DNA from: Prevotella sp. UBA4376
Lineage (GTDB): Bacteria; Bacteroidota; Bacteroidia; Bacteroidales; Bacteroidaceae
Direction of reading: 5' to 3'
Assembly: GCA_002391185.1 (NCBI GenBank)
Contig: DGRY01000009.1
Span: 8,220 to 15,867, forward strand
Length of the DNA stretch: 7,648 bases
In this document: positions 1-7,061 of the stretch, piece by piece
Numbering within the stretch: the first letter of the stretch is position 1
Layout of the letters: every line of letters starts with the position of its first letter
Made by a program: the position numbers and the translations under genes
The notes under the pieces: generated by a model
The model's input: only the letters and a program-made list of their open reading frames with translations
What the model was told of the DNA's origin: nothing
The model's database searches: none

Positions 1-949
1 GGTCGGTAGCCATGAAGACAGCACCGAAAGCAAAACCACCAAGAATGAGTTGTTCATACCATTCTATTGGACTCTGACCTGTTGCATGGAAAAGAGCAGC
101 AACAAGACCACCACCAAGGAATGTGCTAAGCATAATCTTCCAGCTTGCAATACCGCTGAAAAGAAGAATAAGAGCACCTATAGCGATAGCGATAACAGAA
201 GTTTCACCGATAGAACCAGGAATAAGACCTGTGAACATATCACAAAGGCTTGCTGTAGGAGCCACACCCTGACCAATCTGACCAAGAGGAGTAGCCATTG
301 TAAAAGCGTCAGGCAACTGATTACCAAAGCCTAATATAGCATCTTGAGACACCCATACGTTATCACCTGTCATCTTACTTGGATAAGAGAAGAAAAGGAA
401 CATACGAGTGAGAACAGCAACATTAAAGATGTTCATACCAGTTCCACCAAATATTTCCTTTCCAAATATTACAGCAAAAGCTATTGCAAGTACAAGAATC
501 CAATAAGGTGTTGTAACAGGAATAATAAGAGGAATAATGATACCTGTCACAAGGTATCCTTCCTGAATCTCTTCATGCTTCCACTGTGCCCAGGCAAATT
601 CAATTCCCAAACCAACTACATAGCTAACAATAACTCTTGGAAGGACTGCCAAGCAACCATAAGCAAAAACTTCCCAGAAAGAAGCGGTAGCAAGAGCATT
701 GGCTGCCAAATAATTCTGATAGCCTACATTATACATACCGAACAACAATGCAGGAATCAATGCCACAACTACAGTAAACATGATTCTCTTCGAATCGATA
801 GCATCATGGATTGAAGTTCCACTCTTGGCCGTTGTATTAGGCACATAGAGGAAAGTCTCGAAACCCTCAAATACGCTCTGGAAAGCATGCAGCTTACCAC
901 CCTCTTCGAAGTTCGGCTTGATTTTATCTAAATAACTACGTAAACTCAT
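1..949 (-). CDS. nqrB: Na+-translocating NADH:quinone oxidoreductase subunit B (NqrB), 3' end missing
   Basis: Membrane subunit of the sodium-pumping NADH:quinone reductase, which passes electrons from NADH to quinone and exports Na+. 316 residues are visible from the ATG at 949-947; the family is about 380-415 residues, so the C-terminus lies beyond the left edge. Recognisable family blocks are GKEIFGGTG at 163-171, NIFNVAVLTRMFLFFSYP at 173-190, MTGDNVW at 193-199 and FGAVFMATD at 308-316. Hydrophobic membrane segments lie near 57-75, 93-118, 132-162, 250-268 and 272-288. The stretch DAFTMATPLG (214-223) fits the covalent FMN attachment motif Dxx(S/T)xAT used by the flavin transferase ApbE, which makes Thr220 the likely flavinylated residue. 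The ATG follows the nqrA stop by 3 bases, with an AAGGA 13 bases upstream inside the end of nqrA, which suggests co-transcription and coupled translation. Identity is near certain; the Thr220 assignment is by motif only. Confidence 0.97.
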   Translation of the reverse strand, partial: MSLRSYLDKIKPNFEEGGKLHAFQSVFEGFETFLYVPNTTAKSGTSIHDAIDSKRIMFTVVVALIPALLFGMYNVGYQNYLAANALATASFWEVFAYGCLAVLPRVIVSYVVGLGIEFAWAQWKHEEIQEGYLVTGIIIPLIIPVTTPYWILVLAIAFAVIFGKEIFGGTGMNIFNVAVLTRMFLFFSYPSKMTGDNVWVSQDAILGFGNQLPDAFTMATPLGQIGQGVAPTASLCDMFTGLIPGSIGETSVIAIAIGALILLFSGIASWKIMLSTFLGGGLVAALFHATGQSPIEWYEQLILGGFAFGAVFMATD

Positions 950-952
950 AAT

Positions 953-2305
953 TTAAGCGTTTTCCTTTCTTAATATGTTAAGACCATCACGAACAATCTG
1001 CTGTAATGGCAACTTTGAAGAATCAACAAACTCAGCAAGAGCAAAGTCCTCAGGGCTAACCTCATAGATACCAAGAGCCTCCTGACGATCAATATCACCG
1101 GCAATAATAGCCTTTACAAGATAGCCTGCATAGATATCCATAGGGAACACCTTATCGTATTCGCCACTCATAATCATATGACGTTCACCACCTTTGATAC
1201 GTGCATCCAGATCATATTCCTTTTTCTTACCGAAAAGCCAGCTGAAATAGGTGCGACTAACAGAGAACTGATTTGTACGTGGAGCAATCCAACCAAGAAG
1301 TTCATTAACATCGTCACCTTCAGGAATAACAGTAACTTCACTTACATTAGCTCCAAGATAATCATCAAGAGATGCCTTTTTACCTGTAAGTGGATTACCA
1401 TTAATGATTCGTACATGTTTCTGAGTCTTCAGATTTCCACTAAGAATATTCTTAATAGGAGTACCTACAAGAACCTCAGCATATCCAGGCTCGTTAACTT
1501 CACTACCTGCAACAGCTATCTTCTTGCGCAAATCAACCTTTCCATCAAGGAAAAGGCGACCAAAGAATATAACTGCAGAAGGATCTACTGTCCAAACGAC
1601 CTCACCTTTGTTTACAGGAGAAATGTGGTTAATCTGAACATCTACATTACCAGCAGGACAAGGTCCGTCAAACACATTGATTTCTACATCCTTAGCATCT
1701 AGAAGAGCAGAAGCACTCTGCTTTATTCCAATACCAAGATAAACTTTAGCAATCTTGCTCAATGCAGAAAGACCTGCCTGAAAAGCAGATTCGTTACCCC
1801 TTAATTCAATCTCAAAATCGCCCGCAAGTGGCTTGTCACGAAGAGCAGAAACAAAAATCGCCTTAGGCATTGTATCAGGAGTTGTTGATACTGCATAAGG
1901 CAACTGGTTGATGTAGCCAAAGAGTCCTGCTTCAAGCAAGGATTTCTTTACAGTTTCGGCATCAAGGGAGTTAACATCCTTTTTACCAAAATCTACAAAC
2001 TGCTGAGTTGCATCAGCTTTTACCTTTACGCAAAGCACCTTTCGACGATCTCCTCGTACAATTGCCGTCACCTGTCCGCTTACAGGAGAGGCAAAGCGTA
2101 CATCTGGGCAAGCTTTGTTCACAAACAAAGCATCTCCAACTTTGACAGTATCACCCTCATGGACAGCCAATTTAGGAGTTACTCCAGCGAAATCATCAGG
2201 AACGAGAGCATACTCGTCACCAAAAGCTACGCTAAGCTCCTTATTTTGAGCCTTGCCTTTTAGGTTAATGTCTAAGCCCTTACGTAACTTAATTACATTT
2301 GCCAT
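953..2305 (-). CDS. nqrA: Na+-translocating NADH:quinone oxidoreductase subunit A (NqrA)
   Basis: Peripheral cytoplasmic subunit of Na+-NQR, associated with quinone binding and carrying no flavin or iron-sulfur centre in the family. The protein is 450 residues, close to the roughly 446 of Vibrio. The N-terminal half begins MANVIKLRKGLDINLKG and holds a lipoyl/barrel-sandwich-like block (about 45-96) containing VHEGDTVKVGDALF and FASPVSGQVTAIVRG. Other family signatures are FDGPCPAGNVDVQINHISPV (212-231), VIFFGRLFLDG (245-255) and, in the C-terminal part, YDKVFPMDIYAGYLVKAI (383-400). A position that I recall as cysteine in the Vibrio protein (FVCPGK) reads FVDSSK here. The ATG at 2305-2303 is preferred over an in-frame ATG 27 codons upstream (2386-2384), because that one lies inside the probable -7 promoter element and would add residues unlike the family. 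It is the first gene of an nqr operon; nqrB follows after 3 bases in the same frame. Confidence 0.98.
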   Translation of the reverse strand: MANVIKLRKGLDINLKGKAQNKELSVAFGDEYALVPDDFAGVTPKLAVHEGDTVKVGDALFVNKACPDVRFASPVSGQVTAIVRGDRRKVLCVKVKADATQQFVDFGKKDVNSLDAETVKKSLLEAGLFGYINQLPYAVSTTPDTMPKAIFVSALRDKPLAGDFEIELRGNESAFQAGLSALSKIAKVYLGIGIKQSASALLDAKDVEINVFDGPCPAGNVDVQINHISPVNKGEVVWTVDPSAVIFFGRLFLDGKVDLRKKIAVAGSEVNEPGYAEVLVGTPIKNILSGNLKTQKHVRIINGNPLTGKKASLDDYLGANVSEVTVIPEGDDVNELLGWIAPRTNQFSVSRTYFSWLFGKKKEYDLDARIKGGERHMIMSGEYDKVFPMDIYAGYLVKAIIAGDIDRQEALGIYEVSPEDFALAEFVDSSKLPLQQIVRDGLNILRKENA

Positions 2306-2383
2306 AACTAAAATATATAACTGTTGAATAAAATTTTCCTTAAAATAAAACTGCTTTAACCTTAATATAATAATACCCGACTG

Positions 2384-2414
2384 CAAATATAGTGAAAAAT
2401 TGACATAAAATAAA
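2384..2414 (-). promoter_or_regulatory. Probable promoter of the nqrAB operon (Bacteroidota type)
   Basis: Read on the minus strand, 2391-2384 is TATATTTG, an exact match to the Bacteroidota -7 consensus TAnnTTTG. A weak -33 candidate, TTTA (2414-2411), lies 19 bases upstream, against the consensus TTTG or TTG. Transcription would begin near 2378, giving a leader of about 70 bases that is AT-rich and has no Shine-Dalgarno sequence close to the nqrA ATG. The match to the short consensus is seen directly; the start site is inferred. Confidence 0.6.
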
Positions 2415-2431
2415 GAAAAACAAACGATAAA

Positions 2432-2463
2432 TTTCCATTTGCCACAAAAAAGGATTAATTTTG
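2432..2463 (+). promoter_or_regulatory. Probable promoter of tamB (Bacteroidota type)
   Basis: TAATTTTG at 2456-2463 matches the -7 consensus TAnnTTTG and is followed by C, as is common. TTTC at 2432-2435, 20 bases upstream, is a one-mismatch candidate for the -33 TTTG. A perfect TTTG also exists at 2438-2441, but its 14-base spacing is too short. Initiation would fall at about 2466-2470, only a few bases before the TTG that starts tamB (2473), so the mRNA would be nearly leaderless. This promoter and the nqr promoter are back to back, with their -7 elements 64 bases apart. Confidence 0.5.
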
Positions 2464-2472
2464 CGGTAATTA

Positions 2473-5400
2473 TTGAATAAGAAAAGAATAAAACATATTG
2501 TCAACGCTGTAATATGGCCTATTGTTGCCATATATTTTCTGCTCGTAATACTGCTGCAAACACCAGCAGTACAGGGGTATATTGGAAACATAGCAAGCAA
2601 TTCTCTTGAAAAAAAATTAGGAACAATAGTAAGTATTGGTAAAATTAACATCGGACTCTTTAATAGAATAATTATAGATGATGTAATACTAAAGGACCAA
2701 AATAACAATAACTTGCTTAAAGCTGGTAGAATCTCAGCAAAATTTGATATTATTTCCATACTAGAAGGTAAAATATCACTCTCATCAGCACAACTCTTTG
2801 GATTAAAAATCAATGCATACAAAACAGACGCTAACACAAAGCCTAACTACCAATTTCTGCTTGATTCTCTTGCTTCTAAAAATCCTAACGATTCTTCCGT
2901 ATTGAATCTCAACATAAACTCTCTGATTGTGCGAAACGGAAGTATCGCATACAACCAACTTGACACAAAAAGAAGCACAAGAGGTATTGACTTCAAACAC
3001 ATCAACGTTGACAATATCAGCGGACATTTTATTCTCAACAAAATCTCAGAAGATTCAGTAAACATAAGTATTAAATCGCTCAGTTTACACGAACAATCAG
3101 GATTAAAAATAAACAATATACATTTTAGTTTTTACGCAAACAATAAAAAAGCACAACTAAAGAACTTTACATTAAAGATGCCTAATAGCGAAATCGCATT
3201 GGGCAATACTTTCATTGAATACGAAAAAGAAAGTGGAAAACTAATAGAAGCATCGGTAAGCTATGAAGCGGAACTAAAAAAGTCAGTTATAGTTCCTTCT
3301 GATTTTGCTTTTATAGATTATTCACTACAAAAATTCAACAACCCCATCAATCTATATGCTGAGATTAATGGAACGAGCACTTCATTAAGACTAAAACAAT
3401 TAAAACTTACAACTAAATACACACAGTTGTTGTTAAATGGTTCTATTCGCAACTGGCAACTCAACCCAAGATGGTCAGCAAAAATAGAAAAGTTTGACAT
3501 ATCATCCAATGGAATCAAGTATATTTCCAATAACACCCCAAAGAACATAAAACTTCCAAAAGTTTTAACATCTATAGGCGACATTTCATTCTTTGGACAA
3601 GTTGGAGGATATAATAAGGATTTTGCAACTACAGGTGTATTAAAAACAGGAGCAGGAAGCGCAAATTTAGCTCTTGGCAAACATATGTTCGATTACACAG
3701 CCCGCATAGTAACTTCAAATTTACAACTCAACAAAATACTCAACAACAACAAATTTGGTTCTATTGCAACAAAAATCAATATTGATGGAACTATAAAGAA
3801 TGAGAAAAATATAAACCTAAAAGCAACAGGCGATATTTCTCATTTCGAATACAATGGATATTGTTACCACAACATCATTGTAAACGGCAATTTAAATAAA
3901 ACAAATGCCAACATGGCATTCAACGGAATGATTGGTATTAACGACCCCAACGGAAAGATTTCTATAAAGGGTGAATTAAGCAAAAAACAAAATCTTTCCA
4001 CAGCAAACATCATTGCGGAAGTTGATCGACTAAATATAAAAGCCATGAAACTATACAATAAGTTTCCTGGCAACAACATCAGCTTCAATATAAACGCAAA
4101 TCTAAAAGGCACATCCATAAACAATACAATTGGCAATATACAAGTAACCAATTTAATTATTGCAGAAAAGGACTACAACTACGCCCTTAACAATATATCT
4201 ATCAATTCTGGATTTGACCAAGGGCGTCACTTTGTAAATATGGAAAGCGACTTTGGTAGAGCAAATATTAAGGGCACTTTCGACTATTCGTCACTTGCAC
4301 AAAGCATAGCTAATATATTAAGGAGTAAACTCCCTACTCTACCAGGACTTCCAGCATATAAGAAGTCAAACAATAATTTCGTACTCAACTTAGAGTTATC
4401 AAAAAGCGACTGGATACAAAAGCTTCTTGGTGTAAATTTCGAAGTAATGCAGCCAATTGCATTACACGGAGAAGTAAACGATAACGAAAAAGCTATCGAC
4501 ATGACAGCGTCGCTTCCAAGATTCAAATATAACGGCACAACATACGAATCGTTCGTTCGTATGAACACACCAAGCGACACTCTCACCACTGATATTCATA
4601 TAAGAAAAATCACCCCTACAAAGAACGACTTCTTATGGTACATTCATGCTAAGGCAGCAGACAATAAATTTCATTCCTCAATCAGTTGGGACAATCAAAG
4701 CAAGAACCTCTTCAAGGGACAATTAGTAAGTGATGCCAATTTCTACAAAACAGAAAAAGGTCAACCGGCTGCTCACATAAAAATTCTGCCATCAGATATT
4801 CTTGTAGGTGACACTGTGTGGAACATCAAGCCTGCAGATATTTCCTATTATGCTGACCATCTTGACATCAGCAACCTTTCCGTACAACACAAAAAGCAAC
4901 ATATTATTATTAACGGAACTGCAACAAAGAATAAAGAGGACAACATACAAGTAGATCTAAACGATGTGGATGTTAAGTACATTCTAAACCTTGTAAATTT
5001 CCACTCCGTAGATTTCAGCGGTCAAGCAAGCGGCAACGCAAGCATTTCATCAGTATTCTCAGATCCTCAGGCCGAAGCTAATCTTAGTGTACGAAATTTT
5101 AGATTTCAGGATGGAAGAATGGGAACGCTTGAAGCCAATGTCAACTATTGGAACGAAGAAGGACAGATTAACATCGATGCCTACACACATGATGAAGGTA
5201 TGAAGAATACATTCATCAAAGGATATGTTTCACCTAAACATAACTCTATAGACCTCAACATAGATGCCGAAGGCACACGCCTTGAGTTTATTGAAGACTT
5301 CTGTGGTTCATTCATGAAGAATGTAGAAGCCACTGTAGCAGGAAACGTCAGAGTTTACGGTCCGCTTAACAATATCAATCTTACAGGAAAAGTTGTAGCC

Positions 5401-6897
5401 AATGGTCCCGTAACCATTTCAAGCTTAAATACAACATACGAAATGATCAATGATACAATATTGATTGTTCCTGACCATATCATCTTTCAACGCGATACAG
5501 TATATGACAGAAACAGCAATATCGGTATCCTATCTGGAAGTGTTGATCACAAACACTTAACCAACTTCAAGTTTTATCTCAACATTGAAGCAAAAAATCT
5601 TCTTGCATATGATACCCATGAGTTTGGCAACAACACATTCTACGGAACAGCTTACGCTACAGGCAATTGCACTATAGACGGAAGAAACGATGGTGAGGTA
5701 CTTATAGACATAAAGGCTACACCAGAAAAAGGCAGTCAAATAGTATATAATGCAGCGAGCAATACTGCATTGACGAACCAAGAGTTTATTCATTGGACTT
5801 CAAGAGATATTCCTACAGACAGCCTACATAAGAAGTCGATTAAAGAAGATAACAAACTCAGTATTCCTACAAATCTTCATCTAAACCTTCTCATAAACAT
5901 GACCCCAGACGCAACCCTTCGTTTGCTTATGGACCAACAATCTGGAGATTACATTGCACTAAACGGAAGCGGAGGGCTTCGTGCCACATATTATAATAAA
6001 GGAGGGTTCGATATATACGGAAGCTACCTCATTGATCATGGCACATATAAACTTACTATACAAAATGTGATTAAGAAAGAGTTCCTTTTCCAACAGGGCG
6101 GTTCAATTGTCTTTGGCGGTGATCCATACAACGCATCATTGCATTTAAAAGCAGTTCACAGTATAGCAGGTGTAAGCCTTAGCGATCTAAATATTGGACG
6201 AAGTTTCACCAACAACAACATACGAGTAAACTGTCTAATGGATATAACAGGAACTCCAAGTACTCCTAAAGTAGGGTTCGGACTCGACCTACCTACCATT
6301 AACGACGACGCAAAACAGATGATATTTAGTCTTATAAACAGCGAGGAAGAAATGAACCAACAAGTTCTATATCTTCTTGCTGTTGGACGTTTTTACACAA
6401 CAGGTAATAACAATGCCAATATAAACGGAACACAACAATACAGCCAAACATCTTTGGCTATGCAGAGTATTATTAGTGGTACAGTCAGCCAACAAATAAA
6501 TAGCGTACTAAGCAACGTTATAAACAACACTAATTGGAACTTTGGTGCCAATATATCTACTGGTGACGAAGGCTGGAACAATGCCGAATACGAAGGGGTA
6601 CTTAGCGGACGCATGCTCAACAATCGCCTACTCTTTAATGGACAGTTCGGCTATCGCGACAACCCAAACGCAACAACAAGCTTTATAGGTGATTTTGATT
6701 TAAGATACCTCATTGTTCCAAATGGCAACTTTGCAATTAGAGTGTACAATCAAACAAACGACCGCTACTTCACACGTAATAGTTTGAACACACAAGGTAT
6801 TGGTATAATTCTAAAAAAAGATTTCTTCAATATCAAAGACCTCTTTGGTATCAAAAGAACATCAAACAAGCCATCTACTTCTGATAAAAAAGAATAA
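2473..6897 (+). CDS. tamB: TamB/DUF490-family translocation and assembly module protein
   Basis: Very long envelope protein of the TamB (AsmA-like, DUF490) family. These are anchored in the inner membrane and span the periplasm as a beta-rich hydrophobic groove, with proposed roles in phospholipid transport to, or protein assembly in, the outer membrane. The 1474-residue protein begins with a basic stretch (NKKRIKH) and one hydrophobic segment (about 11-33), with no clear cleavage site. It continues as long beta-strand-like sequence rich in Asn, Lys, Ile and Ser. Family signatures are AGNVRVYGPLNNINLTGKVV (956-975), YGSYLIDHGTYKLTIQNVIK (about 1184-1203) and GGSIVFGGDPYNA (about 1209-1221), then a C-terminal block with LSGRMLNNRLLFNGQFGYRD and TQGIGIILKKDF. 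The TamB C-terminal domain covers about 1000-1445. The start is taken at TTG 2473: an in-frame TAA lies at 2467-2469, and the first in-frame ATG is codon 236, which would remove the anchor. Codon use (frequent ATA and AGA) differs from rpsA. No TamA-like barrel gene is adjacent. The family is secure; substrate is unknown. Confidence 0.93.
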   Translation: MNKKRIKHIVNAVIWPIVAIYFLLVILLQTPAVQGYIGNIASNSLEKKLGTIVSIGKINIGLFNRIIIDDVILKDQNNNNLLKAGRISAKFDIISILEGKISLSSAQLFGLKINAYKTDANTKPNYQFLLDSLASKNPNDSSVLNLNINSLIVRNGSIAYNQLDTKRSTRGIDFKHINVDNISGHFILNKISEDSVNISIKSLSLHEQSGLKINNIHFSFYANNKKAQLKNFTLKMPNSEIALGNTFIEYEKESGKLIEASVSYEAELKKSVIVPSDFAFIDYSLQKFNNPINLYAEINGTSTSLRLKQLKLTTKYTQLLLNGSIRNWQLNPRWSAKIEKFDISSNGIKYISNNTPKNIKLPKVLTSIGDISFFGQVGGYNKDFATTGVLKTGAGSANLALGKHMFDYTARIVTSNLQLNKILNNNKFGSIATKINIDGTIKNEKNINLKATGDISHFEYNGYCYHNIIVNGNLNKTNANMAFNGMIGINDPNGKISIKGELSKKQNLSTANIIAEVDRLNIKAMKLYNKFPGNNISFNINANLKGTSINNTIGNIQVTNLIIAEKDYNYALNNISINSGFDQGRHFVNMESDFGRANIKGTFDYSSLAQSIANILRSKLPTLPGLPAYKKSNNNFVLNLELSKSDWIQKLLGVNFEVMQPIALHGEVNDNEKAIDMTASLPRFKYNGTTYESFVRMNTPSDTLTTDIHIRKITPTKNDFLWYIHAKAADNKFHSSISWDNQSKNLFKGQLVSDANFYKTEKGQPAAHIKILPSDILVGDTVWNIKPADISYYADHLDISNLSVQHKKQHIIINGTATKNKEDNIQVDLNDVDVKYILNLVNFHSVDFSGQASGNASISSVFSDPQAEANLSVRNFRFQDGRMGTLEANVNYWNEEGQINIDAYTHDEGMKNTFIKGYVSPKHNSIDLNIDAEGTRLEFIEDFCGSFMKNVEATVAGNVRVYGPLNNINLTGKVVANGPVTISSLNTTYEMINDTILIVPDHIIFQRDTVYDRNSNIGILSGSVDHKHLTNFKFYLNIEAKNLLAYDTHEFGNNTFYGTAYATGNCTIDGRNDGEVLIDIKATPEKGSQIVYNAASNTALTNQEFIHWTSRDIPTDSLHKKSIKEDNKLSIPTNLHLNLLINMTPDATLRLLMDQQSGDYIALNGSGGLRATYYNKGGFDIYGSYLIDHGTYKLTIQNVIKKEFLFQQGGSIVFGGDPYNASLHLKAVHSIAGVSLSDLNIGRSFTNNNIRVNCLMDITGTPSTPKVGFGLDLPTINDDAKQMIFSLINSEEEMNQQVLYLLAVGRFYTTGNNNANINGTQQYSQTSLAMQSIISGTVSQQINSVLSNVINNTNWNFGANISTGDEGWNNAEYEGVLSGRMLNNRLLFNGQFGYRDNPNATTSFIGDFDLRYLIVPNGNFAIRVYNQTNDRYFTRNSLNTQGIGIILKKDFFNIKDLFGIKRTSNKPSTSDKKE

Positions 6898-6940
6898 AAT
6901 AGTTAAAATTCTATAAATTACAAGAAGTATTAGCTTCTAC

Positions 6941-6948
6941 ACGCGCGT
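6941..6948. repeat. ACGCGCGT palindrome upstream of the rpsA promoter
   Basis: A perfect 8-bp palindrome with a six-base all-GC core, in otherwise strongly AT-rich intergenic DNA. It ends 17 bases before the -7 element of the rpsA promoter, overlapping where the -33 element would be expected. It could be an operator half or core, or chance. Its presence is seen directly; any function is speculative. Confidence 0.3.
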
Positions 6949-6965
6949 TATAATTTATTTCTCTT

Positions 6966-6973
6966 TACCTTTG
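6966..6973 (+). promoter_or_regulatory. rpsA: Probable -7 element of the rpsA promoter
   Basis: TACCTTTG matches the Bacteroidota -7 consensus TAnnTTTG exactly and is followed by CAG. No convincing TTTG is present 19-21 bases upstream; that position is occupied by the GC-rich palindrome at 6941-6948. Transcription would start near 6979 and give a leader of about 83 bases before the rpsA ATG. Read-through from tamB is also possible, since I see no strong intrinsic terminator between the genes. Confidence 0.6.
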
Positions 6974-6978
6974 CAGCC

Positions 6979-7061
6979 GATTTTGAGATAGGCCTGAAGT
7001 GTGGGCCTACATATTAACATAAAGTCAAACTTTATTAATTTTTAAAATTTAATTAATTATT
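6979..7061 (+). promoter_or_regulatory. rpsA: rpsA mRNA leader with two inverted repeats
   Basis: The inferred 5' untranslated region contains two perfect inverted repeats. The first is TAGGCC (6989-6994) paired with GGCCTA (7004-7009) around a 9-base loop. The second is ATAAAGT (7019-7025) paired with ACTTTAT (7029-7035) around CAA. The remaining 26 bases before the ATG are almost only A and T and contain no Shine-Dalgarno sequence, which fits Bacteroidota initiation and A/U-rich binding by S1. The repeats are seen directly. A role in feedback control of S1 synthesis is an inference by analogy with autoregulated ribosomal protein genes; I do not recognise a named RNA family here. Confidence 0.4.

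Noticed and set aside
50..814. Two plus-strand open frames (50-334 and 344-814) of 94 and 156 codons
   Set aside because: They lie wholly antisense to the strongly supported nqrB, have odd composition rich in Cys, Asn, Lys and Thr, and resemble no family I know.
1178..1702. Plus-strand open frame of 174 codons inside nqrA
   Set aside because: Antisense to nqrA, whose whole length matches its family; no independent start signal or recognisable domain.
2340..2837. Minus-strand open frame of 165 codons with hydrophobic stretches, overlapping the divergent promoters and the tamB 5' end
   Set aside because: It is the antisense reading of the tamB anchor region and runs through both promoter elements; the hydrophobicity follows from the complementary sequence. 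The tamB frame is supported by family motifs over its full length.
2473..6897. TamB considered as an adhesin or a novel giant surface protein because of its length and Asn-rich sequence
   Set aside because: The N-terminal anchor, AsmA-like beta sequence and C-terminal motifs (AGNVRVYGP, GGSIVFGGDPYNA) are those of TamB, and the length is normal for the Bacteroidota form.
6923..6938. AGAAG/CTTCT inverted repeat with a 6-base loop after tamB, considered as a terminator
   Set aside because: The stem is only 5 bp and is followed by ACACGCGCG instead of a T run, so it is a poor intrinsic terminator.
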